A stretch of 6,325 bases of DNA from Gemmatimonadota bacterium (GCA_029288095.1 JARFPW010000147.1:1-6325), one strand, 5' to 3'; counted from the stretch's first letter, positions 1 to 6,325 are shown. Notes: generated from the letters alone by a model not told the origin. Numbers and translations are program-made.

Positions 1-521
1 TATCCCGCGAGGGTGTACAGCGGGACCTGCTGCCGATTGTCGAGGGTTCGACGGTTCAAACCAAGTACGGGTTCCTTGGAACCGAACACGTTCTGTTCAT
101 TGCGGCCGGCGCGTTCCACGTGGCGCGACCGTCAGACCTCATTCCGGAGCTTCAGGGTCGATTCCCCATCCGCGTCGAACTCCATAGCCTGGACGAAAGT
201 CAGTTCGTGCGCATTCTCCTGGAGCCGAAGAACGCTCTGCTTTCGCAGTACCAGGCTCTGGTGGCAACGGAAGGCGCCCGACTCGAATTCACCAGGGACG
301 GGATCGAGGAGGTCGCCCGCATTGCGGCCGACGTGAACCGCCGGATGGAAAACATCGGTGCCCGCCGATTGCACACAGTGCTGACCACGCTGCTCGAGGA
401 TGTGATGTTCGGGCTCCCCGATGAGGGCGTCGACTCGACGATCCGCATCGATGCCGATGACGTACGTTTACGCCTCGCGCGAATCGTCGAGGATGACGAT
501 CTGAGGCGTTACATTCTCTGA
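1..521 (+). CDS. hslU: HslU, ATPase subunit of the HslUV protease (3' part; start outside window)
   Basis: HslU is a hexameric AAA+ unfoldase that feeds cytoplasmic proteins to the HslV peptidase. The frame is open from base 3, giving 172 in-window residues. The family is about 440 aa, so Walker A, Walker B and most of the I domain lie upstream and are not visible. What remains matches the family closely: the segment GVQRDLLPIVEG, a sensor-1 strand HVLFIAAGAFH, PSDLIPELQGRFPIRVEL carrying the arginine-finger region, ATEGARLEFT, and the sensor-2 motif NIGARRLHTVL. The protein ends in DDDLRRYIL. In characterised HslU the C-terminal tail inserts into HslV and activates it, and the tail here looks intact, so a functional HslV partner is expected. 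By common gene order hslV should lie just upstream, but that is inference. The stop is TGA at 519-521. I see no frameshift. Confidence 0.97.
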   Translation, partial: SREGVQRDLLPIVEGSTVQTKYGFLGTEHVLFIAAGAFHVARPSDLIPELQGRFPIRVELHSLDESQFVRILLEPKNALLSQYQALVATEGARLEFTRDGIEEVARIAADVNRRMENIGARRLHTVLTTLLEDVMFGLPDEGVDSTIRIDADDVRLRLARIVEDDDLRRYIL

Positions 522-525
522 ACCG

Positions 526-543
526 GACGCCGCACGCGGTGTC
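526..543 (+). other. Possible hairpin between hslU and gcvT
   Basis: GACGCCG (526-532) can pair with CGGTGTC (537-543), including one G-U pair, around a four-base loop. Two further outer C-G pairs (523-524 with 544-545) are possible if G525 is bulged. It starts five bases after the hslU stop and has no following T-run, so it is not a classic intrinsic terminator. It could be a weak attenuator, an mRNA-stabilising 3' end, or chance in GC-rich DNA. Nothing else recognisable is in this 48-bp gap. Confidence 0.2.
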
Positions 544-569
544 GGCCCCGAAAACGAACGAGCTTGTCA

Positions 570-1676
570 ATGAGTGATCTGAAGCGGACCCCGCTGTACG
601 ATCTGCACGTGGACCTGGAGGCGAAGATGGTCCCTTTCGCCGGGTTCTCGATGCCCGTGCAGTATCCGACCGGCATTCGCCGAGAGCACCAGGCTGTCCG
701 CGAGGCGGCCGGGTTGTGCGACGTGTCACATATGGGGGAGTTTCTCGTCTTCGGTCCGGACGCGGGTGCCTTCGTGTCCTGGGTCACGAGTAACGACCCT
801 TTGAGCCTCGAGGCCGGGCAGGCCCAGTACAGCGTGATCTGCCACGCTGACGGCGGCATCGTGGACGATCTGCTGGTCTACCGGCTGGGAGAGGATCGGT
901 TTCGGCTGGTTGTGAATGCCGCCAATCTAGACAAAGACTGGGCGCATCTGAAGGCGCAGGCGACACGTTTCGACGTTCACCTGGAAGACGAGAGCGAAGG
1001 TGTGGGGTTGCTTGCCCTGCAGGGTCCTTCGAGCCAGCAGATCCTCGAACCGCTCGCTTCCGAGGATTTGGACGCCGTAGGCTTCTACGAGTTCACGCAG
1101 GGCCACGTGGCTGGAGCTCCATGCGTTATCAGCCGGACAGGCTACACGGGGGAAGACGGGTTCGAGCTGTACCTTCCCGCTGAGCGCACCGCGACCGTGT
1201 GGCAGGCTCTTCTGGACGCCGGATCGCCTTCCGGCCTCATCCCGGTCGGGTTGGGGTCTCGAGACAGCCTCAGGTTGGAAATGGGGTATGCTCTTTACGG
1301 CAACGACCTGGACGATGGGACCAGCCCGCTGGAGGCCGGCCTCGCCTGGCTGGTGAAATTGGGCAAGGACGAGTTCATCGGCCGCGAGGCCCTGGTCGAG
1401 CAGAAGACGGCAGGCCTCACCCGCCGATTACGCGGATTCAGACTGCTGGAGCGTGGGTTTCCGAGGCCGGGATACGAAGTCCGACTCGAGGGCACCGCCT
1501 GCGGCACCGTGAGAAGCGGTACTCTCAGCCCGTCGCTGGAGGTGGGGATCGGAACAGCCTACCTGCCTCCCGCCGCAAAACCGGGCACTCAGATTACGGT
1601 CGTGATTCGCGACCGGGAGATCCCCGCCGAAGTCGTCGCCATGCCGGTCTATGCGGATGGCTCGCTGAGACGGTGA
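570..1676 (+). CDS. gcvT: GcvT, aminomethyltransferase (T protein of the glycine cleavage system)
   Basis: GcvT is a tetrahydrofolate-dependent enzyme of the cytoplasmic glycine cleavage complex. It takes the aminomethyl group from lipoylated H protein, releases ammonia and makes 5,10-methylene-THF. The 368 aa length is normal for the family. Visible landmarks are the N-terminal LKRTPLYDLH, MVPFAGFSMPVQYP (about 20-33), DVSHMGEF (51-58), GGIVDDLLVYR (95-105) with the conserved acidic residues of the folate and catalytic site, the N-A-A-N segment (116-119), RTGYTGEDGFELY (189-201), GSRDSLRLEMGYALYG (229-244), and a C-terminal barrel ending in EVVAMPVY. I chose ATG 570, which leads directly into the family N-terminus. 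An in-frame TTG at 564 would add two residues. No clear Shine-Dalgarno is visible for either. The H and P protein genes are not in the window. The stop codon shares a base with the next gene's ATG, implying translational coupling. Confidence 0.96.
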   Translation: MSDLKRTPLYDLHVDLEAKMVPFAGFSMPVQYPTGIRREHQAVREAAGLCDVSHMGEFLVFGPDAGAFVSWVTSNDPLSLEAGQAQYSVICHADGGIVDDLLVYRLGEDRFRLVVNAANLDKDWAHLKAQATRFDVHLEDESEGVGLLALQGPSSQQILEPLASEDLDAVGFYEFTQGHVAGAPCVISRTGYTGEDGFELYLPAERTATVWQALLDAGSPSGLIPVGLGSRDSLRLEMGYALYGNDLDDGTSPLEAGLAWLVKLGKDEFIGREALVEQKTAGLTRRLRGFRLLERGFPRPGYEVRLEGTACGTVRSGTLSPSLEVGIGTAYLPPAAKPGTQITVVIRDREIPAEVVAMPVYADGSLRR

Positions 1677-2185
1677 TGACGCTCCAGGCGGTGCGCGTGG
1701 GCGTCCTGACGGTGTCAGACGGAGTCGCCGCCGGGACCCGGGAGGACGTGTCCGGAGTGTTGATCGAACAGTGGGCTGTCGAGCAGGAGTTCGAGATTGC
1801 CTGTCGCGGCGTCGTGCCCGACGGCTCGGCGCCCGTGTCGACGATCCTGGCCGCCTGGGCGGACGCGGGCTCGTGTGATTTGATCGTAACGACCGGAGGC
1901 ACGGGTTTCACCCGGCGGGACCTTACACCCGAGGCGACTCGGTCTGTCATCGCCAGGGAGGCCCCTGGGATAGCGGAACAGATCCGAGCCGCGGGACGGG
2001 AGGACACCGTGCACGCGGCTCTGGGCAGAGGAGTCGCGGGTATCCGGGAGACCACTCTGATAGTCAACCTGCCGGGCAGTCCATCGGGTGTGACGGACGG
2101 ATTGGCCGTCCTGACGCCCCTGGTTCGACATGCCACGGCATTGTTGCGTGGTGTCGGGACTACACACGAACAGTCTACACCGTAG
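1676..2185 (+). CDS. mogA: MogA/MoaB-family molybdopterin adenylyltransferase
   Basis: Members of this family adenylylate molybdopterin with ATP, preparing it for molybdate insertion in molybdenum cofactor synthesis in the cytoplasm. The 169 aa protein is a single MoCF-biosynthesis domain of typical length. It shows an opening strand VGVLTVSDG (8-16), the nucleotide/pterin-binding TTGGTGF (72-78) followed by RRDLTPEAT (80-88) with the conserved aspartate at 82, APGIAEQIR (96-104), and NLPGSPSGV (131-139). The start ATG 1676-1678 overlaps the gcvT stop by one base (TGATG). The same frame stays open upstream through gcvT to 1199, but that extension is a shadow of gcvT with no family similarity. 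MogA and MoaB cannot be separated with certainty here; many bacteria have only one and it does the adenylyl transfer. No other Moco genes are nearby, so its neighbours do not explain its role. Confidence 0.92.
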   Translation: MTLQAVRVGVLTVSDGVAAGTREDVSGVLIEQWAVEQEFEIACRGVVPDGSAPVSTILAAWADAGSCDLIVTTGGTGFTRRDLTPEATRSVIAREAPGIAEQIRAAGREDTVHAALGRGVAGIRETTLIVNLPGSPSGVTDGLAVLTPLVRHATALLRGVGTTHEQSTP

Positions 2186-2189
2186 GACC

Positions 2190-3782
2190 ATGGCTCGACT
2201 ATTCATTCATGATGCCGACATCGAGACGGCCGTGGCCGTTCGTCAGGCTGCGGCCGCGGACGGCCACGCCGCCGAGATTCTCTCCGACCTCGACGCTGTC
2301 GAGCGCCAGGCGGGCGACGAGCCAGTATTTGCTCTGGTGCTTACCGGCGATCCTCGCAGTCGCGAGGCACGTCGAGCGGTCGCGACCCTGGGGTCCCGGA
2401 TTCCGCGCCCGCCCATCGTCGCCGTCGTCGAGGCGGACCATGCGGCCTCGTTGGCGGAGGCCGATGGCGGGATGGATCTGGACGCGGTTCTGACCCAGCC
2501 GGTCGATCCTGCCGAGGTTCAAGTCACGCTTACGCAGGAACTCGAGCGCTTCGAGTTGCAGTTGGAAACAGGCATCGTCGGGCGAACCGATGCGATGATG
2601 GAGGTGCTCGAGCGGATCCACACCATCGCTGCCGTACAGTCCACCGTCCTGGTGACCGGAGAGAGCGGGACCGGGAAGGAACTGGCCGCACGGGCCATTC
2701 ACCGTTTGTCTCCACGCCGCACCAAGCCGTTCATCGCACTGAATTGCGCCGCCATACCCGAATCGCTGCTCGAGAGCGAGTTGTTCGGCCACGAGAAGGG
2801 CGCATTCACCGGCGCGACGTCCCGACGAAAAGGGATGTTCGAGCTGGCGGACGGTGGAACGCTGCTACTGGACGAGATCGGTGAGATGCCTGCAGGCTTG
2901 CAGACACGGCTGCTGCGTGTCCTCGAGACACGCCGGTTCATGCGAGTGGGCGGCGACATCGAGATTGAAGTCAACGTCAGGGTGATCGCCGCAACCAACA
3001 AACAGCTGCGGGAATCCGTTCGCACGGGAGCGTTTCGGAAGGACCTCTACTACCGGCTCAATGTCCTGCACGTGGACCTGCCTCCCCTGCGCCATCGTCG
3101 CAGCGACATTCCGATCCTGGTGCGCCGATTCATCGACGAACTGAGCCGGGCTCACGAGCGTGAGTTCAAGGGCCTGTCGAGCGAGGCGATGCAGATTCTG
3201 CTCGACTATGAATGGCCCGGTAACATCCGGGAACTCCGCAACCTGATCGAGTCCATGGTCGTGCTGGCTCCCGGTTCGGTTATCCGAGCCGAGGATATTC
3301 CGCTCGACGTGCGCGAGACCAGCGGTCGCGCGCTGCTCCCCGTCCAATCGGGGGACGTTTCGGCCGCGCTCGTCGCGGACGGCGACGATGGCATGCCCCT
3401 GCCGCAGATGGAGTTCCTGTTCCGGACGCTCGTCGAGATGAAGATCGATCTCGACGACCTTCGCTCGGAGTTCGATCGTTTTCGCTCCCGGTATCGGGCA
3501 GGTGAGGACTCGGGTTGGGGTCGTGCTAGCCCGGACGAGTCGCCGCTGACGACTTTTCCGGGGATCGAGGCCATCGAAGTTCCGAGTCGCAGCGATGATG
3601 ACGTCGAGGCACCGCCGTCGATCAAGCTCGAGGCTGGAATGACGATGGCCGACATCGAGCGGGAGGCGATCTCAATAGCACTGGCCGGCGTGGGCGGTAA
3701 CCGTCGCAAGGCCGCCGAACGTCTAGGCATCGGCGAGCGCACGTTGTATCGCAAGATCAAGGACTACGGAATCGACCCCTAG
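2190..3782 (+). CDS. Sigma-54-dependent transcriptional activator (NtrC type) with receiver-like N-terminus
   Basis: The 530 aa protein is a predicted cytoplasmic activator that remodels sigma-54 RNA polymerase by ATP hydrolysis. Residues 1-118 resemble a response-regulator receiver but are degenerate: D8 and D10 survive, the usual phospho-Asp position falls on G53 or D54, and the conserved lysine is Q103. The AAA+ domain (about 128-375) is complete, with Walker A GESGTGKE (157-164), the sigma-54 contact loop GAFTGA (204-209), Walker B TLLLDEIGE (224-232), FRKDLYYRLNV (282-292) with the arginine-finger region, and WPGNIRELRN (342-351). A linker of about 110 residues follows, with a predicted charged helix around 403-436. 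A Fis-type HTH ends the protein (486-528; GNRRKAAERLG then ERTLYRKIK). I chose ATG 2190, which opens directly on the receiver-like strand; the in-frame ATG at 2130 would add 20 unrelated residues inside mogA. A weak TAGGA lies just upstream. No sensor kinase is adjacent and the targets are unknown. I found no convincing sigma-54 promoter in the window. Confidence 0.93.
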   Translation: MARLFIHDADIETAVAVRQAAAADGHAAEILSDLDAVERQAGDEPVFALVLTGDPRSREARRAVATLGSRIPRPPIVAVVEADHAASLAEADGGMDLDAVLTQPVDPAEVQVTLTQELERFELQLETGIVGRTDAMMEVLERIHTIAAVQSTVLVTGESGTGKELAARAIHRLSPRRTKPFIALNCAAIPESLLESELFGHEKGAFTGATSRRKGMFELADGGTLLLDEIGEMPAGLQTRLLRVLETRRFMRVGGDIEIEVNVRVIAATNKQLRESVRTGAFRKDLYYRLNVLHVDLPPLRHRRSDIPILVRRFIDELSRAHEREFKGLSSEAMQILLDYEWPGNIRELRNLIESMVVLAPGSVIRAEDIPLDVRETSGRALLPVQSGDVSAALVADGDDGMPLPQMEFLFRTLVEMKIDLDDLRSEFDRFRSRYRAGEDSGWGRASPDESPLTTFPGIEAIEVPSRSDDDVEAPPSIKLEAGMTMADIEREAISIALAGVGGNRRKAAERLGIGERTLYRKIKDYGIDP

Positions 3783-3795
3783 GTTTCTGCTAGGG
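3777..3795. terminator. Inverted repeat at the convergent gene junction (weak bidirectional terminator candidate)
   Basis: CCCTAG (3777-3782) and CTAGGG (3790-3795) form a perfect 6-bp stem around a 7-base loop. The left arm contains the TAG stop of the sigma-54 activator. The right arm contains the reverse-strand TAG stop of the lipoprotein gene. The position suits a shared terminator for two converging units. The stem is short and lacks a clear T-tract on either side, so the functional assignment is uncertain. Confidence 0.3.
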
Positions 3796-4515
3796 CTGCG
3801 CCGCCTCGGGGTTCGTACCTGCCCGTGAAGTAGCCAATGCCAGCTCGGAGTCGAGTGTCGACCGGATGCCGTCCCACCGAGAGCTGCTGGCTTCCCCGTA
3901 TGCGACCTCGGTTGGCAGGTCCAGGTCTATGTCGGCGGGGAACAGGTAGAGGGCGATCTGTGTCTCCTGCTGACGCAGACGCTCGCGACTGAAGTCGGGT
4001 GTCACCGGCAGAATGTCTATGGGCCGATAAAGGAACCCCTGGTTACGAATCTGCAGGTCGTACGCCTCGAACGTCTCCTCGACCGCCTGGCTGAAATAGG
4101 TCACGAACAGAACGAGCGGCCAGCCTCTTTCGCCGGCACGCGCACTGCGGCTGCGGATCTCAGGACCCCGGGCGACCTTGTATCCGTTGAGCCTGTCGTA
4201 GGTATCAGGCGCCGTCAGTCGAATCACCCACTCCGAGAGTGGCAGGACCTTGATGCGTACACTTCCGTCCTGGACGAGCACCGTGATCTCGTCCTGATCG
4301 AGCGTGCCGTAGCCCACGGGACCGAGCGGCCGGTTACCTGAGGAGGCGGCCTCCAGCTCCACGCTCCAGCCCTCGGTCTCCTGGGCGATCGCCGCGGCCG
4401 GGGCAACCCCGGAGTCAGGCGCGACGGATCCCCCACAGGCTGCGGCCCAGAACGCAACGACAGCAGAAACGCCCAGGCGCCGTAATCCCGGCGGAGAGGG
4501 AGTAGAGAACGTCAT
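3790..4515 (-). CDS. Predicted lipoprotein of unknown function
   Basis: I do not recognise the family of this 241 aa protein. The N-terminus looks like a lipoprotein signal peptide: arginines at 12-13, a hydrophobic stretch at about 14-26 and a cysteine at 27 in the context FWAAACGG. The lipobox is acceptable but not ideal, having Ala rather than Leu at -3. A low-complexity Ala/Pro/Ser tether (about 28-45) follows, then a mature domain that looks beta-rich (alternating hydrophobics such as EITVLVQDGSVRIKVLPL, about 76-93) with some helix later. It should be exported and anchored in the inner or outer membrane. The start is well supported: ATG overlaps the engB stop as ATGA and has a GGAGG Shine-Dalgarno four bases upstream. 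The gene ends the clpX-engB unit, so it is probably translated in step with engB. No catalytic motif is evident. Base composition and codon use look like the neighbours, with no sign of recent transfer. Confidence 0.8.
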   Translation of the reverse strand: MTFSTPSPPGLRRLGVSAVVAFWAAACGGSVAPDSGVAPAAAIAQETEGWSVELEAASSGNRPLGPVGYGTLDQDEITVLVQDGSVRIKVLPLSEWVIRLTAPDTYDRLNGYKVARGPEIRSRSARAGERGWPLVLFVTYFSQAVEETFEAYDLQIRNQGFLYRPIDILPVTPDFSRERLRQQETQIALYLFPADIDLDLPTEVAYGEASSSRWDGIRSTLDSELALATSRAGTNPEAAQP

Positions 4516-5123
4516 ACGGCCTCCGTGGAACGGGAATCAACGAGAGCGAACAGACTGTCCCGTAACATATCCACCCCTTCGCCCGAGTGTGCGGATGTAG
4601 CGATGATTTGATCCGGGGGGAGATCGAGGTCAGCGCGCAGCTTGTCTTCCGCTCGCTTCCGGCCACTCCGATTCAGCTTGTCGATCTTCGTCAGCGCGAA
4701 CAGGGCAGGAATCTCCAATTCCGCCAGCCAGGCCAGTAGTTGCTCGTCCTGCGGTTGCAGTCCCCGCCTGGCGTCAATCAGCACGATGATGCCGGTCAAC
4801 TCGTCGTTGTCCGTCAGAAAGGCCTCGATGAGGCGCCGCCAATGATCGCGCGCCTCCTCGGGCGCCCGTGCAAAGCCGTAGCCGGGAAGGTCGGTCAGGA
4901 AGAACTCACCGTTGATGAGATAGAAGTTGATCTCACGCGTCTTGCCTGGCACCTGGGAGACCCGCGCGAGCTTCTTACGGCCTATGAGGGCATTGATCAG
5001 ACTGGACTTACCGCAATTGGAGCGCCCCGCTACAGCGACCTGGGGATGACGGCCCGGCGGTTCCTGCCCGGAAGCGCCGATCGCGCCCGCGAACTCGACC
5101 TGCCGAACGCGTGCCTCTCCCAT
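4512..5123 (-). CDS. engB: EngB (YihA/YsxC), ribosome-assembly GTPase
   Basis: EngB is a small TrmE-Era-like GTPase needed for late assembly of the large ribosomal subunit in bacteria, and historically linked to cell division. The 203 aa length is normal. All G motifs are visible: G1 AGRSNCGKSS (32-41), the G2 region VPGKTREINFY (58-68), G3 DLPGYGFA (78-85), G4 TKIDK (144-148) and G5 TSA (175-177). The central RRGLQPQDEQLLAWL segment (118-132) is also typical. The start is the ATG at 5123-5121, 10 bases after the clpX stop, and its short N-terminus before G1 fits the family. No strong Shine-Dalgarno precedes it, so translation may depend on ribosomes finishing clpX. Its stop overlaps the lipoprotein start by 4 bp. 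Location beside clp or lon genes is common for engB, which supports the assignment. Confidence 0.96.
   Translation of the reverse strand: MGEARVRQVEFAGAIGASGQEPPGRHPQVAVAGRSNCGKSSLINALIGRKKLARVSQVPGKTREINFYLINGEFFLTDLPGYGFARAPEEARDHWRRLIEAFLTDNDELTGIIVLIDARRGLQPQDEQLLAWLAELEIPALFALTKIDKLNRSGRKRAEDKLRADLDLPPDQIIATSAHSGEGVDMLRDSLFALVDSRSTEAV
4520..4524 (-). promoter_or_regulatory. Shine-Dalgarno for the lipoprotein gene
   Basis: GGAGG on the minus strand sits four bases before the ATG at 4515-4513, inside the 3' end of engB. It is the strongest ribosome-binding site I can see in the window and fixes the lipoprotein start. It also suggests ribosomes can initiate there independently as well as by ATGA coupling. 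Confidence 0.7.
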
Positions 5124-5133
5124 GCCGCGAGAC

Positions 5134-6325
5134 TCAGGCTTCGCGACGCTGGGCCTCGGGCTCGAGGATGAGCAACGGGTCCGCGCCGCCTTCGATGGTC
5201 TCTCGCGTGATCACGACCTCGCGCACGTCGGTCCGGGACGGAAGGTCGAACATGATGTCCACCATCACGCTCTCCAGGACAGCACGCAGCCCGCGCGCCC
5301 CGGTGCCTCGCTCGATGGTCTCCCGCGCCACCGCTTCGAGGGCCTTCGGGTCGAATGTCAGGCCGACCCCCTCGAGCTCGAACATTTTCTGGTACTGCTT
5401 GACGAGCGCATTCTTGGGACGTGTGAGGATTTCGATCATCGCGTCCTGATCCAGATCATGGAGCGACACGGTGACCGGCACCCGCCCGACGAGTTCAGGT
5501 ATCAGGCCATACCGGAGCAGATCCTCGGGTTCCACCGAGGACAGAGTGTCGGCTTCGACGCTCACCGATTGAGCGTCGGGGCCGAAACCGATCTGCTTCT
5601 TACCCAGCCTGCGCTCGATGATCTCTTCGAGCCCGTCGAACGCGCCTCCGCACACGAACAGAATATTCCGCGTGTCGATCTGGATGTACTCCTGCTGCGG
5701 GTGCTTTCGCCCTCCCTGCGGCGGGACGGAGGCGACGGTTCCCTCGAGGATCTTGAGCAGGGCCTGTTGGACCCCCTCACCGCTGACGTCGCGCGTGATC
5801 GAGGGGTTCTCGCTCTTGCGCGCGATCTTGTCGATTTCATCGACGTAAACGATTCCGCGCTCGCACTCGGCGATGTTGTAGTCGCCTGCCTGGAGAAGGC
5901 GAACCAGGATGTTCTCTACGTCCTCGCCGACGTACCCGGCTTCAGTCAGCGTGGTCGCGTCCGCGATGGTGAACGGGACCTGGAGCATACGCGCCAACGT
6001 CTGGGCCAGAAGAGTCTTTCCGACGCCCGTGGGACCGATCAACAGGATGTTGGATTTTTCGATCTCTACGTCGTCGATCACACTGCGGTGGTTGATGCGC
6101 TTGTAGTGATTGTAGACAGCGACTGCGAGGGTGCGCTTCGCCTGTTCCTGCCCGATCACGTACTCGTCCAGGACCGACTTGATCTCCACCGGACTCAGGA
6201 CCTCTGATATCTGCGTTGCCGACTCGCGGTCCTCTTCTTCCGCGAGAATCTCGTTACACAGCGAGATGCACTCGTTACAGATATAGACGTTCGGTCCGGA
6301 GATGAACTTCTTGACGCTCTCCTTG
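5134..6325 (-). CDS. clpX: ClpX, ATPase subunit of the ClpXP protease (5' end outside window)
   Basis: ClpX is a hexameric AAA+ unfoldase that recognises tagged or misfolded cytoplasmic proteins and passes them to ClpP. The frame is open to the window edge, giving 396 residues of a family of about 420. The in-window N-terminus (about 6190-6324) is the second half of the zinc-binding domain, reading KKFISGPNVYICNECISLCNE with spaces for the second Cys pair; the first pair should lie just beyond the edge. Then come EYVIGQEQAK, Walker A GPTGVGKT (6013-6036), the pore loop EAGYVGEDVEN, Walker B IVYVDEIDKIARK, the RKH-loop-like region SENPSITRDVSGEG, the ClpP-docking loop KKQIGFG, LVGRVPV with the arginine-finger region, and sensor-2 GARGLRAVLE. 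The IGF loop shows that it should work with ClpP, probably encoded upstream of it outside the window (inference from usual order). A GTG at 6189-6187 encodes an internal valine, not the start. Confidence 0.97.
   Translation of the reverse strand, partial: KESVKKFISGPNVYICNECISLCNEILAEEEDRESATQISEVLSPVEIKSVLDEYVIGQEQAKRTLAVAVYNHYKRINHRSVIDDVEIEKSNILLIGPTGVGKTLLAQTLARMLQVPFTIADATTLTEAGYVGEDVENILVRLLQAGDYNIAECERGIVYVDEIDKIARKSENPSITRDVSGEGVQQALLKILEGTVASVPPQGGRKHPQQEYIQIDTRNILFVCGGAFDGLEEIIERRLGKKQIGFGPDAQSVSVEADTLSSVEPEDLLRYGLIPELVGRVPVTVSLHDLDQDAMIEILTRPKNALVKQYQKMFELEGVGLTFDPKALEAVARETIERGTGARGLRAVLESVMVDIMFDLPSRTDVREVVITRETIEGGADPLLILEPEAQRREA

Noticed and set aside
1199..1675. Upstream extension of the mogA frame inside gcvT
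   Set aside because: The extension is Arg/Gly/Pro-rich shadow sequence within a clear gcvT. The family N-terminus begins exactly at ATG 1676.
2130..2189. Alternative start of the sigma-54 activator 20 codons upstream
   Set aside because: It would lie inside the 3' end of mogA and adds unrelated residues before the receiver-like domain. ATG 2190 gives the natural N-terminus.
2199..2792. Minus-strand frame of 197 codons opposite the activator
   Set aside because: It mirrors the receiver-like and Walker A region of a well-supported gene, and its translation shows no recognisable family.
4740..5171. Plus-strand frame of 143 codons opposite engB
   Set aside because: It is antisense to a complete EngB with all five G motifs. 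No domain or ribosome-binding site supports it.
6187..6189. GTG as a possible clpX start
   Set aside because: The frame continues upstream with the zinc-binding domain sequence (YICNECISLCNE), so this codon is an internal valine.
5122..6207. Long open frame of 361 codons on the plus strand opposite clpX
   Set aside because: It is fully antisense to clpX, which has every family motif. Its translation has no recognisable domain, and long antisense frames are expected from strong G/C third-position bias.
1..6325. Sigma-54 (-24/-12) promoters, tRNAs, CRISPR repeats, insertion sequences
   Set aside because: Scanning by eye found no GG-N10-GC site in a suitable TGGCAC/TTGC context upstream of a gene, no cloverleaf, no spaced direct repeats and no transposase or terminal inverted repeats.

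Overview
This is a GC-rich bacterial chromosomal window, packed almost edge to edge with protein-coding genes. It holds two converging transcription units and no RNA genes, mobile elements, CRISPR arrays or long non-coding stretches. The codon third positions are strongly G/C, which also produces many long shadow ORFs on opposite strands. The gene set is bacterial housekeeping plus one sigma-54 activator. The style of that activator (stand-alone, long AAA+ to HTH linker) and the high GC suggest a Gemmatimonadota-like or other FCB-group lineage. That placement is an inference from general impression and was not tested.

Rightward unit (1-3782): the 3' part of hslU (unfoldase of the HslUV protease), then gcvT (glycine cleavage T protein), a MogA/MoaB-family molybdopterin adenylyltransferase, and an NtrC-type sigma-54-dependent activator. 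A gap of 48 bp separates hslU and gcvT. gcvT and mogA share one base (TGATG). mogA and the activator are 4 bp apart. The last three genes are therefore probably co-transcribed and translationally coupled, although their functions (one-carbon metabolism, molybdenum cofactor, transcription) are unrelated.

Leftward unit (6325-3790): clpX, whose first residues lie beyond the window's right edge, then the ribosome-assembly GTPase engB 10 bp downstream, then an unrecognised predicted lipoprotein that overlaps engB by 4 bp (ATGA). The two units meet tail to tail at 3782/3790, with only 7 bp between stop codons and a small perfect inverted repeat containing both stops.

The window is mostly conventional; I do not see an undescribed multi-gene system. 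The points that merit a second look are the sigma-54 activator's N-terminal receiver-like domain, which appears to lack key phosphorylation residues, its unusual linker, and the uncharacterised lipoprotein embedded in the clpX-engB unit.
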